NCBI RefSeq assembly: GCF_017357425.1
Contig: NZ_CP014571.1
Span: forward strand, 2,852,001 to 2,916,000
DNA: 64,000 bases
Direction: 5' to 3'
Source of the DNA: Arthrobacter sp. D5-1
GTDB lineage: Bacteria; Actinomycetota; Actinomycetes; Actinomycetales; Micrococcaceae
Shown here: one piece after another, positions 1 to 8,799 of the stretch
How the letters are laid out: every line of letters begins with the position of its first letter
How positions within the stretch are numbered: position 1 is the stretch's first letter
Notes under the pieces: model-generated
The model's database searches: none
What the model was told of the DNA's origin: nothing
What the model saw: only the letters and a program-made list of their open reading frames with translations
Position numbers and translations under genes: made by a program

Positions 1-446
1 ATACCGCCCGGGCGCTTTTCCACTACTGCACCAAACTGGCGAAGCACGTTCAGGTGGTAATCGATGGGCCTGTCGCCAATTTTGCAGCCACCCAGGTCAG
101 GGATGAAGGCCTCGCCAATGGCATGGATCAGGGGCCCGCACAGCAGGATGGGAATACGGGAATCCCCGGCGTGGGCGTCAATGGCGGTACTGGACGCAGT
201 CTTTGCATCCTTGGGGTCAAGGGTAAGGTCACCCGTGACCGGATCCTTCACTACTGTCACGCCGTGCAACTGCAGCAGGCTGGTAACAACCTCTACGTCC
301 TTGATTTCCGGCACGTTCCTCAGCACCGATGGTTCGCTGCCCAGCAACGCCGCCACCATGGCCTTGGGCACCAGGTTCTTGGCACCGCGAACGGTCACTC
401 GTCCTGTTAAGGGGACGCCACCGCGGATTGTCAGAACACTACTCAT
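1..446 (-). CDS. murA: UDP-N-acetylglucosamine 1-carboxyvinyltransferase, N-terminal part
   Basis: MurA adds enolpyruvate from phosphoenolpyruvate to UDP-GlcNAc, the first committed cytoplasmic step of peptidoglycan synthesis. The gene runs off the left edge, so only about 148 N-terminal residues are visible. Seen: the start MSSVLTIRGGVPLTG, then VRGAKN (substrate-binding Lys-Asn), LRNVPEIKDV, and the family segment GEAFIPDLGGCKIGDRPIDYHL. The ATG at 446 is preceded by GAGGAAAC, a good ribosome binding site. The catalytic cysteine lies outside the window. It follows leuCD on the same strand, separated by a terminator, so it is probably transcribed on its own. Confidence 0.95.
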   Translation of the reverse strand, partial: MSSVLTIRGGVPLTGRVTVRGAKNLVPKAMVAALLGSEPSVLRNVPEIKDVEVVTSLLQLHGVTVVKDPVTGDLTLDPKDAKTASSTAIDAHAGDSRIPILLCGPLIHAIGEAFIPDLGGCKIGDRPIDYHLNVLRQFGAVVEKRPGG

Positions 447-582
447 CTATACCGGTTTCCTCACGACTACTCGCCCCCCAAACTTACAAAGGCTCCAGCT
501 AAGCATAGAAGCTCGCGTTACCGAACCGAAATGGACGCACCCGGCGCCGCGAGCTTCAGCCATCAGTTGAACGTTGACGAAA

Positions 583-623
583 AAGGACCGGCAGGCACTC
601 CCACAGGGTGCCCACCGGTCCTT
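583..623 (-). terminator. Rho-independent terminator after leuD
   Basis: A near-perfect hairpin: arms AAGGACCGG and CCGGTCCTT enclose an inner GGCACTC/GGGTGCC pairing. It sits 32 bases past the leuD stop and before the murA start. The A-rich flank on the plus side gives a T-run on the minus strand, so it suits termination of leuCD. Confidence 0.8.
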
Positions 624-654
624 AATCTGCAGCTTGCGGCCTCAAACGGCGGCG

Positions 655-1263
655 CTATCCAGCTTGAACCTTCGCAGGAAGCGTCTTGGGCTTGAAGGAA
701 GGACGCGTGGCCTCGTAGGCGGTGATGTCTTCTTCATGCTGAAGTGTCAGGCCGATGTCATCGAGGCCTTCCAGGAGGCGCCAGCGGGTGTAGTCGTCAA
801 TGTCGAACGGAGCCACGATGTTGCCGCACTCCACGGTCTTGCTGACAAGGTCAACCTTGACTTCGGTGCCCGGAGCGTTCTCCAGCACTTTCCAGATGAG
901 CTCAATGTCATCCTGCGCGACCTGCGCGGCGAGCAGGCCCTGTTTGCCGGAGTTTCCCCGGAAGATATCGGCAAAGCGGGAAGACAGTACGGCTTTGAAA
1001 CCGTAATCCTTCAGCGCCCAGACGGCGTGCTCGCGGGATGAACCCGTGCCGAAGTCCGGCCCGGCCACCAGGACCGAACCGGCATTGAACGGGGCTTGGT
1101 TGAGGATAAAGGAATCATCCTTGCGCCAGGCGGCGAAGAGTGCGTCTTCGAAGCCTGTCCGCGTGATGCGCTTGAGGTAGACAGCAGGAATGATCTGGTC
1201 GGTGTCCACGTTGCTTTGGCGCAGCGGCACGCCGATGCCGGTGTGGGTAGTGAATGCTTCCAT
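655..1263 (-). CDS. leuD: 3-isopropylmalate dehydratase small subunit
   Basis: Small subunit of isopropylmalate isomerase, which converts 2-isopropylmalate to 3-isopropylmalate with LeuC in leucine synthesis. The 202 residues match the usual bacterial LeuD length. Seen: N-terminal [15 protein letters not shown] and the swivel-domain segment [17 protein letters not shown], both diagnostic. The ATG at 1263 has AGGAGGATC just upstream. It starts 10 bases after leuC and is clearly co-transcribed with it. Confidence 0.96.
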   Translation of the reverse strand: MEAFTTHTGIGVPLRQSNVDTDQIIPAVYLKRITRTGFEDALFAAWRKDDSFILNQAPFNAGSVLVAGPDFGTGSSREHAVWALKDYGFKAVLSSRFADIFRGNSGKQGLLAAQVAQDDIELIWKVLENAPGTEVKVDLVSKTVECGNIVAPFDIDDYTRWRLLEGLDDIGLTLQHEEDITAYEATRPSFKPKTLPAKVQAG

Positions 1264-1273
1264 GGTGATCCTC

Positions 1274-2725
1274 CTAGACTGCGGTTCCGGTCAGGCTGCC
1301 TGCCGGGACGGACTCCAGGTCCGACGGCGAGCTCAGCGTGCCGCGCACAGCCGTGGCTGCGGCAACGACGGGTGAGACCAAGTGCGTGCGGCCTCCCTTG
1401 CCCTGGCGGCCTTCAAAGTTGCGGTTTGACGTCGACGCGCAGCGCTCCCCCGGCTCCAACTGGTCCGGGTTCATGCCCAGGCACATGGAGCAGCCGGCGA
1501 AGCGCCATTCGGCCCCGAATTCCTTGAAGACCTTGTCCAGGCCTTCGGCTTCGGCCTCCAGCCGGACACGGGCCGATCCGGGGACCACCAGCATACGGAC
1601 GTTGGGATCCTTCTCACGGCCGCGGATGATGTCGGCGGCAACGCGGAGGTCCTCAATCCGGGAGTTCGTGCAGGATCCCAGGAAGACCGTGTCCACACGG
1701 ATGTCCTTCATGGGCGTGCCGGCTTCCAGGCCCATGTACTGGAGCGCCCGCTCGGCTGCGGCCTTGGCGTTCTCATCACCGAAGTCCTCCGGAGAGGGCA
1801 CTTTCGCCGAGAGGGAAACGCCCTGGCCGGGGTTGGTACCCCACGTCACGAACGGCTCCAGGGTGTCCGCGTCCAGGTCCACCTCAACGTCAAAGACGGC
1901 GTCGGCGTCGGTGTGGAGCGTGTTCCAATACTCGACCGCGGCGTCCCAGTCAGCACCTTCGGGTGCGTGCGGGCGGCCCTGCATGTAGTCGTAGGTGGTC
2001 TGGTCCGGGGCCACCATGCCTGCGCGGGCGCCTGCCTCGATGGACATGTTGCAGATGGTCATGCGGGCGTCCATGGACAGGGCGCGAATGGCCGAGCCGC
2101 GGTATTCCAGGACGTATCCCTGCCCGCCGCCTGTGCCGATCTTGGCAATGACCGCGAGGATGATGTCCTTGGCCGTCACGCCGGGACGCAAGGTGCCTTC
2201 GACGTTGATGGCCATGGTCTTGAACGGCTTCAGGGACAGCGTCTGCGTTGCCATGACGTGCTCAACCTCGGACGTACCAATACCCATGGCCAACGCGCCG
2301 AAGGCCCCGTGGGTTGAGGTGTGGGAATCGCCGCAGACCACTGTCATGCCCGGCTGGGTCAGGCCCAGTTGCGGGCCGACCACGTGCACGATCCCCTGTT
2401 CCTTGTCTCCCAGGGAGTGCAGGCGGACCCCGAATTCCTTGCAGTTGGCACGCAGGGTTTCAATCTGGGTGCGGCTGGTGAGGTCGGCTATAGGCTTGTC
2501 GATGTCCAGCGTGGGGGTGTTGTGGTCCTCCGTGGCAATGGTGAGGTCAACGCGGCGCAGCTGCCGGCCGGCCAAACGCAGGCCTTCAAAGGCCTGCGGT
2601 GAGGTCACTTCATGTACCAGGTGAAGGTCGATGAAGAGAAGATCGGGCTGGGCGTTGGCTCCTTCGCCTTCACCTTTGCGCACTACGTGCGCGTCCCAGA
2701 CTTTCTCGGCCAGTGTCTTTCCCAC
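1274..2725 (-). CDS. leuC: 3-isopropylmalate dehydratase large subunit
   Basis: Aconitase-family large subunit carrying the [4Fe-4S] cluster of isopropylmalate isomerase (leucine pathway). Cluster cysteines are visible in FLGSCTNSR and in GCSMCLGMN near the C-terminus. [17 protein letters not shown] is the family signature. I place the start at the GTG at 2725 ([15 protein letters not shown]), giving 483 residues with GGGAG upstream. The frame is open for 31 more codons to 2818, but that extension is not LeuC-like and runs into the operator. Control by the divergent IclR gene is likely. Confidence 0.95.
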   Translation of the reverse strand: MGKTLAEKVWDAHVVRKGEGEGANAQPDLLFIDLHLVHEVTSPQAFEGLRLAGRQLRRVDLTIATEDHNTPTLDIDKPIADLTSRTQIETLRANCKEFGVRLHSLGDKEQGIVHVVGPQLGLTQPGMTVVCGDSHTSTHGAFGALAMGIGTSEVEHVMATQTLSLKPFKTMAINVEGTLRPGVTAKDIILAVIAKIGTGGGQGYVLEYRGSAIRALSMDARMTICNMSIEAGARAGMVAPDQTTYDYMQGRPHAPEGADWDAAVEYWNTLHTDADAVFDVEVDLDADTLEPFVTWGTNPGQGVSLSAKVPSPEDFGDENAKAAAERALQYMGLEAGTPMKDIRVDTVFLGSCTNSRIEDLRVAADIIRGREKDPNVRMLVVPGSARVRLEAEAEGLDKVFKEFGAEWRFAGCSMCLGMNPDQLEPGERCASTSNRNFEGRQGKGGRTHLVSPVVAAATAVRGTLSSPSDLESVPAGSLTGTAV

Positions 2726-2817
2726 GGCCTTGCTCCCTTCACTGCGTTGGCTTGTTGCGTTGTTCTTGATCCACTGAAGCAGCATCGCTGCGAAATAGGC
2801 CAGCGAAAGAACTTGCA

Positions 2818-2832
2818 TCTCAGATACTGAGA
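2818..2832. promoter_or_regulatory. Operator candidate in the leuC / IclR divergent region
   Basis: Perfect inverted repeat TCTCAG-ATA-CTGAGA between the divergent leuC and IclR-regulator genes, 15 bases upstream of the regulator start. Its right part, CAGATACTGAGA (2821-2832), agrees at 10 of 12 bases with a site upstream of ilvB. It also fits, with two mismatches, the LtbR motif CA(T/C)ATAGTG(A/G)GA of Corynebacterium glutamicum as I recall it. It is the likely binding site of the adjacent IclR protein, repressing leuCD and itself. Confidence 0.65.
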
Positions 2833-2847
2833 CGGCAATATCATTAC

Positions 2848-3567
2848 ATGGACAATTCTAGTGGAGTCGGTGTCATTGATAAAGCGGCCCAGGTACTCGA
2901 TGCCCTCGAGGCCGGGCCCACGACACTCGCCCAACTTGTAGCGGCTACGGGCCTGGCCCGGCCTACGGTTCACCGCCTCGCGCTGGCGCTGGTCCACCAC
3001 CGGCTGGTGAGCCGCGACATCCAGGGACGCTTTGTCCTGGGCAGCAGGCTCGTGGAGTTGGCCTCCGCTGCAGGCGAAGACCGGCTGATCGCTTCTGCGG
3101 GACCGGTCCTGATCCAGTTGCGCGACGCGACCGGTGAAAGTGCCCAGATTTTCCGCAGGCAGGGCGATTGGCGCGTCTGCGTCGCATCAGCCGAACGCCC
3201 CATCGGCCTGCGCGACACCATCCCGGTCGGCACCCAGCTGTCCATGAAGGCCGGCTCCGCCGCCCAGGTCCTGCTGGCGTGGGAGGACCACGACCGCCTT
3301 CTTGAAGGGCTGCAAAACGCCCGCTTTACGCCCACCGTGCTGGCAGGAGTACGACGCCGGGGCTGGGGTCAGAGCCTCGGCGAACGCGAGCCCGGGGTCG
3401 CGTCAGTCTCTGCCCCCGTTCGTGGACCGTCCGGCCGGGTCATTGCGGCCGTGTCGATTTCGGGTCCCATTGAGCGGCTTACCCGCCAGCCGGGCCGCCT
3501 GCACGCCGAAGTAGTCTGCAACGCCGCCCGGGTGCTGACGGAAGCCTTGCGAAAGAACAACGATTAG
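2848..3567 (+). CDS. ltbR: IclR-family regulator of leucine synthesis (LtbR/NdgR type)
   Basis: The 239-residue IclR-type regulator has an N-terminal winged helix ([23 protein letters not shown], about residues 25-47) and a C-terminal effector domain ending in the usual [10 protein letters not shown] segment. It is divergent from leuCD, the conserved actinobacterial position of LtbR in Corynebacterium and NdgR in Streptomyces, which control leucine and other amino-acid genes. The ATG at 2848 ([13 protein letters not shown]) fits the family N-terminus, though no strong ribosome binding site precedes it. The symbol is assigned by context and family, so specificity is inferred. Confidence 0.85.
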   Translation: MDNSSGVGVIDKAAQVLDALEAGPTTLAQLVAATGLARPTVHRLALALVHHRLVSRDIQGRFVLGSRLVELASAAGEDRLIASAGPVLIQLRDATGESAQIFRRQGDWRVCVASAERPIGLRDTIPVGTQLSMKAGSAAQVLLAWEDHDRLLEGLQNARFTPTVLAGVRRRGWGQSLGEREPGVASVSAPVRGPSGRVIAAVSISGPIERLTRQPGRLHAEVVCNAARVLTEALRKNND

Positions 3568-3574
3568 GCCCGGC

Positions 3575-4111
3575 ATGGACAACTACGCCGTCTTCCTCCG
3601 CGGCATCAATGTTGGTGGCATCAACATCAAGATGGCCGACCTCAAGGCTGCACTCCAGGACTACCCGTTCGCCAAGGTCAAAACCCTCCTGGCCAGTGGA
3701 AACGTCGTGCTGCAGAGCGAGCTCAAGGCTCTTGAGGTCAAGGCGCAGTTCGAGCAGTGCCTGCGGAAGACCTTCGGCTACGACGCCTGGGTAGTGGTCC
3801 TCACAGCAGCAAGGGTGGCCGACCTCGTGGAGGCCTGCCCCTACCCGGCTGATGACAAAACCACCCACAGCTACATCACTCTGGCCTCCGATACTGCGAT
3901 GCTTGATGAACTCTTTGAAGCAGGTGCTGCCCTGGACGGCGTGGAGCAGGTACGGCTGGGCCCTGAAGCGTCAGCGTGGCTGGCACCCGCCGGCGGCACC
4001 CTGGACAGCCCGTTCAGCAAACTCTCCGCCAAAGCCCGCTACAAAGCCGGCACCACCACCAGGAACCTGCGCACCCTCATCAAAGTCCGGGATGCGGCCG
4101 CGGCCCTCTAA
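3575..4111 (+). CDS. DUF1697 family protein
   Basis: The 178-residue protein shows the DUF1697 hallmarks. YAVFLRGINVGG is at the N-terminus, MADLKAALQDYPF and LASGNVVLQS follow, and the C-terminus has KLSAKARYKAGTTTRNLRTL. The family is cytoplasmic and widespread in actinobacteria, without an established biochemical role. It begins 7 bases after the IclR gene and is probably co-transcribed, but nothing in the sequence ties it to leucine metabolism. It converges on the GTPase gene with 11 bases between stops. Confidence 0.85.
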   Translation: MDNYAVFLRGINVGGINIKMADLKAALQDYPFAKVKTLLASGNVVLQSELKALEVKAQFEQCLRKTFGYDAWVVVLTAARVADLVEACPYPADDKTTHSYITLASDTAMLDELFEAGAALDGVEQVRLGPEASAWLAPAGGTLDSPFSKLSAKARYKAGTTTRNLRTLIKVRDAAAAL

Positions 4112-4122
4112 GCTGCACTCCT

Positions 4123-5742
4123 TCACTTGGAGCGGGCCGCCTTCAGCGCGGCGTTGAACGCTTTCAAGCGCGTAATTTCCACCTCAACAGGCTCCACGAT
4201 CCTCTGTTCGGCAACTGATGCCACCGCGGACTTCAAGCGTTTCGCTGCCCCCGACGCCCTGATGCGCGCAGCCCAGCCTCCAAGAATCCTGCCAGTTATG
4301 GCAAGGACGATCCCCAGCCCAACTCCCCCGGCGACCATGAGGGTAGGCCACGGCCACCCTTCCGTTCGGGGAACCTCGGGCACCGGCATTTGGAAGTAAC
4401 CGAGAGCGGCCAACACCCCCAGCCACCCCAGGCCCCCAACGGCCAGCACAAGCGCCAGCCATTGGAGGGTGTTGAACAACGCCCACCACAGTGGCCGCTG
4501 CGTGGCCTTCAGGTCAGTACCGGCGATGGCTTGATCCAAGGCATCGGGCAACTGCTCCCGGCCGTCCCTAGCCACGGCGCGGATTGCTGCCCGCCATGGT
4601 CCCGGTGCGCCGGCGGATGCGTCGTCCGCAAAATCCCGGACCGCAGCATCGGTTCGCGCCCGCTCCGGAGCACCGGCGGGCGGCAACGATGTCCGGCTGA
4701 GTTCGGGCCTGGTGTCCTCCCGCCGCAGGTTCAGCCTCCGCAAGGGATCCGGACGGAAGCGCAGCAGCCAGCGCGTCACGGGCCATCCGGTCCTGCGGGC
4801 CGACTCCCTCTTGAAGGACCGCTGGACTGCATCCACCACCACCGGCACGTTGGCCGCCGTCGCCAGTTCAGACGCAAGCCGCGCCTTGGCGCCTGCAGTG
4901 ATGCCGCGGGCTTCACCGTCGCCGGACGCTTCGGCGAGTTCCGCGCCGGCTTTGACGACGTCGGCCGCCAGCCTCCGCGTTGTTGCCTCGCGTTGGACCA
5001 CGACGTTCCTGATGGCAGCACGGACGGCAGGGACGCCGTCGCCGGTTAAAGCTGAGGCACCCACCACGCGGACTGTCCCCAGCCCGTCACGCTCCAGGAT
5101 GCCCTCCAGTGATTGCATCACCGCAGAAGCATCCGCTGCGTTGAGCCTGTCCACCTGGTTCAGCACCACCAGGGTGACGGCGCCGTGGGAGGCCATGGGC
5201 CGAAGGAAGTCATTATGCACGGCGGCATCAGCGTACTTTTGCGGGTCCAGGACCCAGACGAGTACATCCACCATGCCCACCATGCGCTGGGCGATCTCCC
5301 GGTTTTCCACCCTGGTGGAGTCGAAGTCCGGCAGGTCAAGGAGGACCAGGCCCGTGTCTGCGTCGGCCAGCCCCGGGACAGGTGGCAACGTATGCCGTTC
5401 CTTGACGTCCAGCCAGTCGAGCAACGGGCCGCTGCCGTCCTCACCCCAAATTCCCGCCAGGGGCGCTGAAGTCGTGGGGCGTCGTGCTGTCGCGGTGGCG
5501 AGCCCGCTGCCGGACACGGCGTTGAACAATGAAGACTTACCGCTGCCCGTGGCCCCGAAAAAACCCACCACGGTGTGGCCGGCCGACAATGAACGCCTGG
5601 AGGTGGCACGCTCCAGGACGTCGTAGACAGATTGCAGGTTCTCGTCCGGAAGCACGCCTTCAGCGAGTTCACGGGCCGTATTCAGCGCCTCGAGCCGCCG
5701 CTGCAGTTGGGATGCCTCGCGCACCTGGCCGTGGCGGCTCAT
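4123..5742 (-). CDS. Membrane-associated GTPase, second of a paralogous pair
   Basis: The 539-residue protein has an N-terminal G domain: P-loop GATGSGKS (63-70), a threonine-rich switch region near 90, G3 DLPD (136-139), G4 NQVD (195-198) and a G5-like GASALTG. The C-terminal third has two hydrophobic segments: WWALFNTLQWLALVLAVGG through LAALGYF, and TLMVAGGVGLGIVLAITG. A coiled basic tail follows. The layout resembles dynamin-like or YfjP-type GTPases acting at the membrane; the role is unknown. Its ATG overlaps the stop of the upstream GTPase by four bases (ATGA), so translation is coupled and the two probably work together. Confidence 0.8.
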   Translation of the reverse strand: MSRHGQVREASQLQRRLEALNTARELAEGVLPDENLQSVYDVLERATSRRSLSAGHTVVGFFGATGSGKSSLFNAVSGSGLATATARRPTTSAPLAGIWGEDGSGPLLDWLDVKERHTLPPVPGLADADTGLVLLDLPDFDSTRVENREIAQRMVGMVDVLVWVLDPQKYADAAVHNDFLRPMASHGAVTLVVLNQVDRLNAADASAVMQSLEGILERDGLGTVRVVGASALTGDGVPAVRAAIRNVVVQREATTRRLAADVVKAGAELAEASGDGEARGITAGAKARLASELATAANVPVVVDAVQRSFKRESARRTGWPVTRWLLRFRPDPLRRLNLRREDTRPELSRTSLPPAGAPERARTDAAVRDFADDASAGAPGPWRAAIRAVARDGREQLPDALDQAIAGTDLKATQRPLWWALFNTLQWLALVLAVGGLGWLGVLAALGYFQMPVPEVPRTEGWPWPTLMVAGGVGLGIVLAITGRILGGWAARIRASGAAKRLKSAVASVAEQRIVEPVEVEITRLKAFNAALKAARSK

Positions 5743-7520
5743 GCGGCCCCCGCCAGGCGGCGGAGGATCTTGGCGTGCTGGGCCAGCTGGTTTCCTGAGC
5801 TTGGATGTGCCGCTTCAAGGCGGTCGAGGAAACGCAGCCGTTCATCGTCCAGCAGCCGTTGGCACTGCGTATGCAGGTCATCCCGCGCCTGCTGCGCCAG
5901 GCGACGCACGGCGTCCTCGCCGAATACGGCTTCCAACAGCTTCTGGCCGACTACCGCCGTGCCGCCGGCGATGCCAATCTCCAGCCCGCTCAAGCCTGCG
6001 GTCATGGAGAACACCACCACCATGAGCGCAGCGCCCAGGCCGTTGACGCCAAAGGACAACCAACGGGCCTGGGTCCGTTTCCCCTGCCCCTGGGTGCGGA
6101 TCATCTCCATCAGGCCTTCCTGCCAGGTCCGAATGGCAGCGGCAGATTTCGCGTCGAAACCCTCGCTGGTCCCTGAAAGATCATCAGAGCCAAGGAGGTG
6201 GCGGCCCGCAGCGTCAGCACGCCAGCGCCGGTCCACGTTTTCTGCTGCAGTGGCGGCCTCGTCCAGGATTACTGCCTGAAGTCCGGTCTCGATGGCGGTC
6301 TCCACCTTCACCGCGGGAGCCGGCTCTCCGCGGAAGAAAGCGCCCACACGGTCCCGCATACGCCCGATGTTTTGCTCCAATGCCCGGAAGAATTCTCCAG
6401 TGCCCACAAAGTCCTGCCATCGCGCCAGTACCTCACCGCGGAGCAGTGCACCGTCCTTGGTGGCCGCAAGAATGCGGGAAAGGGCCAGCTCATACTCCTG
6501 GACGCAGGTGGTCTGGAGTTCGTGCGCAGCAGCATCCTGGGCTGATGCCGCTGCGGCGATGCCCTCCAAGCGGACGCTGACGGCTTTGACAGCTCCATTA
6601 AGAGTCCGCCGTGCGACGTCCGCCCTTCCAGCTGCGTTCGCTGCCAAGGCACCCAGCCATTGGCGTAGAGCTGACACCGATTCCTCCGGCAGCATTCCCA
6701 GCCCGTCCAAGGCACTTTCAGGAACGACGAAAAGCTCCGCCCCACTGAGCCCCTGCCGGTCCAGCATGGCTTTAAGGTCAGTCCTGACTTCTTCTTCAGC
6801 GGCCGGGGGCACGCGGTCCAACACCACGGCTACGGTGATGTCACGAGAGGCCGCATCCAGGAGCAGCCGCCAGGGGACGGCGTCGGCGTAGCGGTTGGCC
6901 GTGGTGACGAATACCCAGAGGTCCGCGGCCGCAAGCAACTGTCCAGCGAGCCTGCGGTTGTCATCTGAGATCGAGTCGACGTCCGGCGCGTCCAGGAGGG
7001 CTATGCCCTGCGGCACGGCGTCATGGCCCACCAACACCAATGATGTGATCGCGTGGGCGTCCGGCGCGGCACCTGCCTGGTTGGCAGGCCTCGGATTTGT
7101 TGACACGGTCCCTCGGATGCGGTCCAAACTGGGAAGTATCCTGTGGCCTTCAAACCATCCGGCGTCGTTGGGGTGGTGCAGGAGGATGGGTTGGCGTGTG
7201 GTGGGCCTGATGGCGCCTGCCCTGGTTACCGGATAACCCACCAGCGCGTTGACCAGCGTGGACTTCCCCGCGCCTGTGGAACCACCAACGACGGCCAACA
7301 GCGGCGCATCCAGGCTGCGGTAACGGGGAATGATGTAGTCGTCGAGTTGTGCGAGGGAATCGCGGATCCATTGACGGGCTTCCGGGGCCTCCGGCACGGC
7401 CAGGGGAAGGGTGGTGGCCGCAAGCTCCGCGCGGGCAGCTTCCAAGGCCTCGACGGCGGCTGCCGCACCTTGAGGTACGGGGGTTCGCCGGATAGCTGCC
7501 GGGTCTTCGTTTGCGGTCAC
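5739..7520 (-). CDS. Membrane-associated GTPase with degenerate G4, first of a pair
   Basis: About 593 residues from the GTG at 7520; a GTG at 7577 would add 19 but lies against the tRNA terminator. The P-loop is GGSTGAGKST (about 79-88) and G3 is DAPD (about 177-180). Where the partner has NQVD, this one has LDRV (about 234-237), so the guanine-specificity motif is missing. A central helical region is followed by one hydrophobic stretch (LGAALMVVVFSMTAGLSGLEIGIAGG) and a basic helical tail. RYADAVPW here matches KYADAAVH in the partner, which supports paralogy. It probably binds nucleotide as a heteromer with the downstream GTPase; function is unknown. Confidence 0.78.
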   Translation of the reverse strand: MTANEDPAAIRRTPVPQGAAAAVEALEAARAELAATTLPLAVPEAPEARQWIRDSLAQLDDYIIPRYRSLDAPLLAVVGGSTGAGKSTLVNALVGYPVTRAGAIRPTTRQPILLHHPNDAGWFEGHRILPSLDRIRGTVSTNPRPANQAGAAPDAHAITSLVLVGHDAVPQGIALLDAPDVDSISDDNRRLAGQLLAAADLWVFVTTANRYADAVPWRLLLDAASRDITVAVVLDRVPPAAEEEVRTDLKAMLDRQGLSGAELFVVPESALDGLGMLPEESVSALRQWLGALAANAAGRADVARRTLNGAVKAVSVRLEGIAAAASAQDAAAHELQTTCVQEYELALSRILAATKDGALLRGEVLARWQDFVGTGEFFRALEQNIGRMRDRVGAFFRGEPAPAVKVETAIETGLQAVILDEAATAAENVDRRWRADAAGRHLLGSDDLSGTSEGFDAKSAAAIRTWQEGLMEMIRTQGQGKRTQARWLSFGVNGLGAALMVVVFSMTAGLSGLEIGIAGGTAVVGQKLLEAVFGEDAVRRLAQQARDDLHTQCQRLLDDERLRFLDRLEAAHPSSGNQLAQHAKILRRLAGAA

Positions 7521-7593
7521 AGCATCATCATGCCAGCCCGACCCACGTCCCGGGCGCCCGGCAGGCGTTATGGGCACAACGAAGGCAAAAAGA

Positions 7594-7623
7594 AATCCCC
7601 CGGAACCGTAGTTCCGGGGGATT
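7594..7623 (-). terminator. Terminator of the tRNA-Gln/tRNA-Glu unit
   Basis: Perfect hairpin with 13-bp arms (AATCCCCCGGAAC / GTTCCGGGGGATT) around CGTA. On the minus strand a TTTCTTTTT tract follows. It starts four bases past the CCA of tRNA-Glu. Confidence 0.9.
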
Positions 7624-7626
7624 CAG

Positions 7627-7702
7627 TGGTGACCCCAGCGGGATTCGAACCCGCGTTACCGCCGTGAGAGGGCGGCGTACTAGGCCGCTATACGATGGGG
7701 CC
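7627..7702 (-). tRNA. tRNA-Glu (CTC)
   Basis: The cloverleaf folds fully. The acceptor is GGCCCCA/TGGGGTC, the anticodon stem is CCGCC/GGCGG with loop CTCTCAC (anticodon CTC), and the T arm is GCGGGTTCGAATCCCGC. The 3' CCA is encoded (7627-7629). It lies downstream of tRNA-Gln and near gltX on the same strand. Confidence 0.97.
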
Positions 7703-7828
7703 TTGCACTTTTGTCGCCGTTTCCGGCGATCAAGCTGAATGAGTATTTCATACTTTCAGCTCCGTTCCAAATCGCTTCAGCGACTTGGAGATTCCAAATT
7801 TCCGGCGTATTCACGCGGATTTTCAGAG

Positions 7829-7900
7829 CTGGGATACCAGGACTCGAACCTAGAATGACGGTACCAGAAACCGTAGTGTTGCCAATTACACCATATCCCA
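7829..7900 (-). tRNA. tRNA-Gln (CTG)
   Basis: A 72-base cloverleaf. The acceptor is TGGGATA/TATCCCA, the anticodon stem is ACGGT/ACCGT with loop TTCTGGT (anticodon CTG), and the T loop is GTTCGAGTCC. CCA is not encoded. The first base pair of the acceptor is U-A, typical of tRNA-Gln. It is probably co-transcribed with tRNA-Glu, since only 126 bases separate them and only one terminator is seen. Confidence 0.96.
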
Positions 7901-8026
7901 AAGTGACTTTCGGACCGGAGTTCATCGCTTCGGTTTCCCTCAGCTTTTCCCTCCGTGCCCCTCAGCACGAGTAATGACTCTACCGGAGTCTTGCCACCTG
8001 CACAAATCGGGAAGGCGTTACCTGCA

Positions 8027-8785
8027 TCACATGATTCGCGCCGCTGGATGCGTACCCTCAACGGCGCTTGGGACGGTGGCAAGCAAGCGTGTCAGGGAGT
8101 CCACTTGGCGTCCGGTGAATTCCTCCACTACTTCTCCGGTCCTGTTGAGCCACACGCCGATCAACCCTGCCGCCGTGGCGCCATCAGCGTCAAGCAGCCT
8201 GTTATCCCCCACGTAGAGCGTCTCGCCCGCCGCCGTGCCCAGGAGGCGCACGCCCTCGAGGTAAATGGCAGGATCCGGTTTGGGCACGCCAACAGTATCT
8301 GTGCCCACCAAAACCTTGATCCTGGAAAGACCTGCACCGTCCAACTTGGCGCGCTGGTAATCGTGCACGTTATTGCTCACTGCTCCATAGGGAATGCCCG
8401 CGGCGTCGAGTGCATCCAGTACCTCTCCGACGTCGTCGAAGGCCCTCACGTATGCCGTCTGGCGCTGGTGGTATTCCGAGACCCAGGCCTGGGACTCGTC
8501 GCCCTCGCCAAGTTCCACACCGAAGTGACCCAACGCAGCCCTGCCGCGAAGCAGCCGCTGTTCATTGAACGTCAGCTCGCCGGCCAGGTAACGGTCATAG
8601 AAGTGCGTGGTCTCGTGCGTAAAAATGCGGCCGAACTTCACCCACCCGGCCTGGTCCAGGCCGGGCAGGAGATGTTCGCTGACGTCACGCAAGGCTGTGG
8701 TCATGGCGTACTCAAGGTCCACCAGGGTGTCATCGATGTCGAAGAGGACACCGCGGATAGTGCCGAAGGAGCTTGCGATTGCCAT
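8027..8785 (-). CDS. HAD-family hydrolase
   Basis: The 252-residue haloacid dehalogenase-like phosphatase is probably cytoplasmic. Motif I is DIDDTLVD with the nucleophile Asp16 and general acid Asp18. Motif II is the serine of GAVSNN, motif III the lysine of GVPKPDPAIY, and motif IV GDNRLLDADGA. An alpha-helical cap lies between motifs I and II. Substrate is unknown; the GVPKPDPAIY and GDN style is that of the phosphoglycolate-phosphatase-like or YjjG-like subgroup. It begins 14 bases after gltX and is likely its operon partner. Confidence 0.87.
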   Translation of the reverse strand: MAIASSFGTIRGVLFDIDDTLVDLEYAMTTALRDVSEHLLPGLDQAGWVKFGRIFTHETTHFYDRYLAGELTFNEQRLLRGRAALGHFGVELGEGDESQAWVSEYHQRQTAYVRAFDDVGEVLDALDAAGIPYGAVSNNVHDYQRAKLDGAGLSRIKVLVGTDTVGVPKPDPAIYLEGVRLLGTAAGETLYVGDNRLLDADGATAAGLIGVWLNRTGEVVEEFTGRQVDSLTRLLATVPSAVEGTHPAARIM

Positions 8786-8799
8786 GACTGAAGCCGTCC

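Noticed and set aside
2726..2818. Upstream in-frame extension of leuC ([15 protein letters not shown]...) as a leucine leader peptide
   Set aside because: It contains few leucines in a row, is fused in frame to leuC without a stop, has no terminator after it, and overlaps the IclR operator.
7571..7703. Plus-strand frames across the tRNA-Glu region
   Set aside because: They read through a structured tRNA and its terminator and have no protein features.
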